Both the position numbers and the translations under genes were made by a program. Shown in pieces: positions 31,279 through 31,382 of a DNA stretch of 31,382 nt (position 1 is the stretch's first letter; every line of letters begins with the position of its first letter). The DNA lies in contig JBFGDZ010000017.1 in assembly GCA_041580375.1 (NCBI GenBank), positions 1-31,382 on the forward strand. The letters are read 5' to 3'. The DNA is from JAPUIN01 sp041580375 (GTDB taxonomy: Bacteria > Acidobacteriota > Polarisedimenticolia > Gp22-AA2). The notes under the pieces are model-generated. The model saw only the letters and a list, made by a program, of their open reading frames with translations, searched no databases and was not told where the DNA came from.

Positions 31279-31382
31279 CGTATTGCGTCGGGTCGCGTTC
31301 GGAGCGCCGTGGCGCCGAATGCGAGGCGCCGCGACGACGCGATGGGGATCCATCGTGAAGGAGCGGTAACGAAGCAGGCAGC

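Overview
This is a GC-rich (roughly two-thirds G+C by eye), gene-dense bacterial chromosome segment. It holds 32 protein genes, with no RNA genes, insertion sequences, phage genes or CRISPR arrays visible. The gene content (a mycobacterial Sdh1-type succinate dehydrogenase, a long cyanobacterial-type IspH, PSP1/RicT, a GAF-GGDEF cyclase, a sigma-54 activator, GTG/TTG starts, many convergent gene ends touching) suggests a free-living, aerobic-leaning Gram-negative lineage such as Acidobacteriota or a neighbouring uncultured phylum. The taxon cannot be fixed from the sequence alone, and this is inference.

Layout. (1) 70-1775: a radical SAM protein overlapping a metallophosphatase-like protein by ATGA. 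(2) 1783-5254: sdhCAB behind a recognisable sigma-70 promoter, then a tandem-ACT protein (5322-5699). (3) 5752-8766: divergent acetyl-CoA synthetase and proline dehydrogenase, each with a good sigma-70 promoter. (4) 8771-12276: a histidine kinase, a thioredoxin-fold [2Fe-2S] ferredoxin, a Lon-N-domain protein and ispH. (5) 12542-17516: an outer-membrane beta-barrel protein, a PLP decarboxylase with a small membrane protein, a GAF protein related to free-methionine-sulfoxide reductase, a DoxX protein and a BtuF/FhuD-type lipoprotein. (6) 17536-22860: a c-di-GMP and sigma-54 signalling block. (7) 22806-24961: an enolase-superfamily racemase and a DUF1611 protein that match the DgcA/DgcN D-glutamate catabolic pair. 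(8) 25054-26717: an unassigned conserved protein, thiS and thiG. (9) 26846-31250: a hybrid histidine kinase, smpB, a PSP1/RicT-like protein and rsmI. Nothing is recognised in 31279-31382.

The most interesting part is 20884-22860. A 66-residue unknown protein on the minus strand has a near-consensus -24/-12 sigma-54 promoter, a strong ribosome binding site and a downstream hairpin. The divergent neighbour is an NtrC-family sigma-54 activator whose receiver domain has lost its phospho-acceptor aspartate (Gly instead). A perfect palindrome (TTGACGC-TGAT-GCGTCAA) lies about 206 bp upstream of the predicted sigma-54 start site and just upstream of the activator gene, and an IHF-like site lies between palindrome and promoter. 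Just beyond this module are a diguanylate cyclase with an intact I-site, a degenerate-GGDEF/intact-EAL protein and a PilZ protein. A FleQ-like, phosphorylation-independent and possibly c-di-GMP-responsive switch driving one small protein is therefore a reasonable hypothesis.

Several genes appear to be transcribed leaderless: the -10 element ends 6-7 nt before the ATG at 15266(-), 17904(-) and 25054(+). Convergent neighbours often share or abut palindromic stop codons and lack U-tailed terminators.
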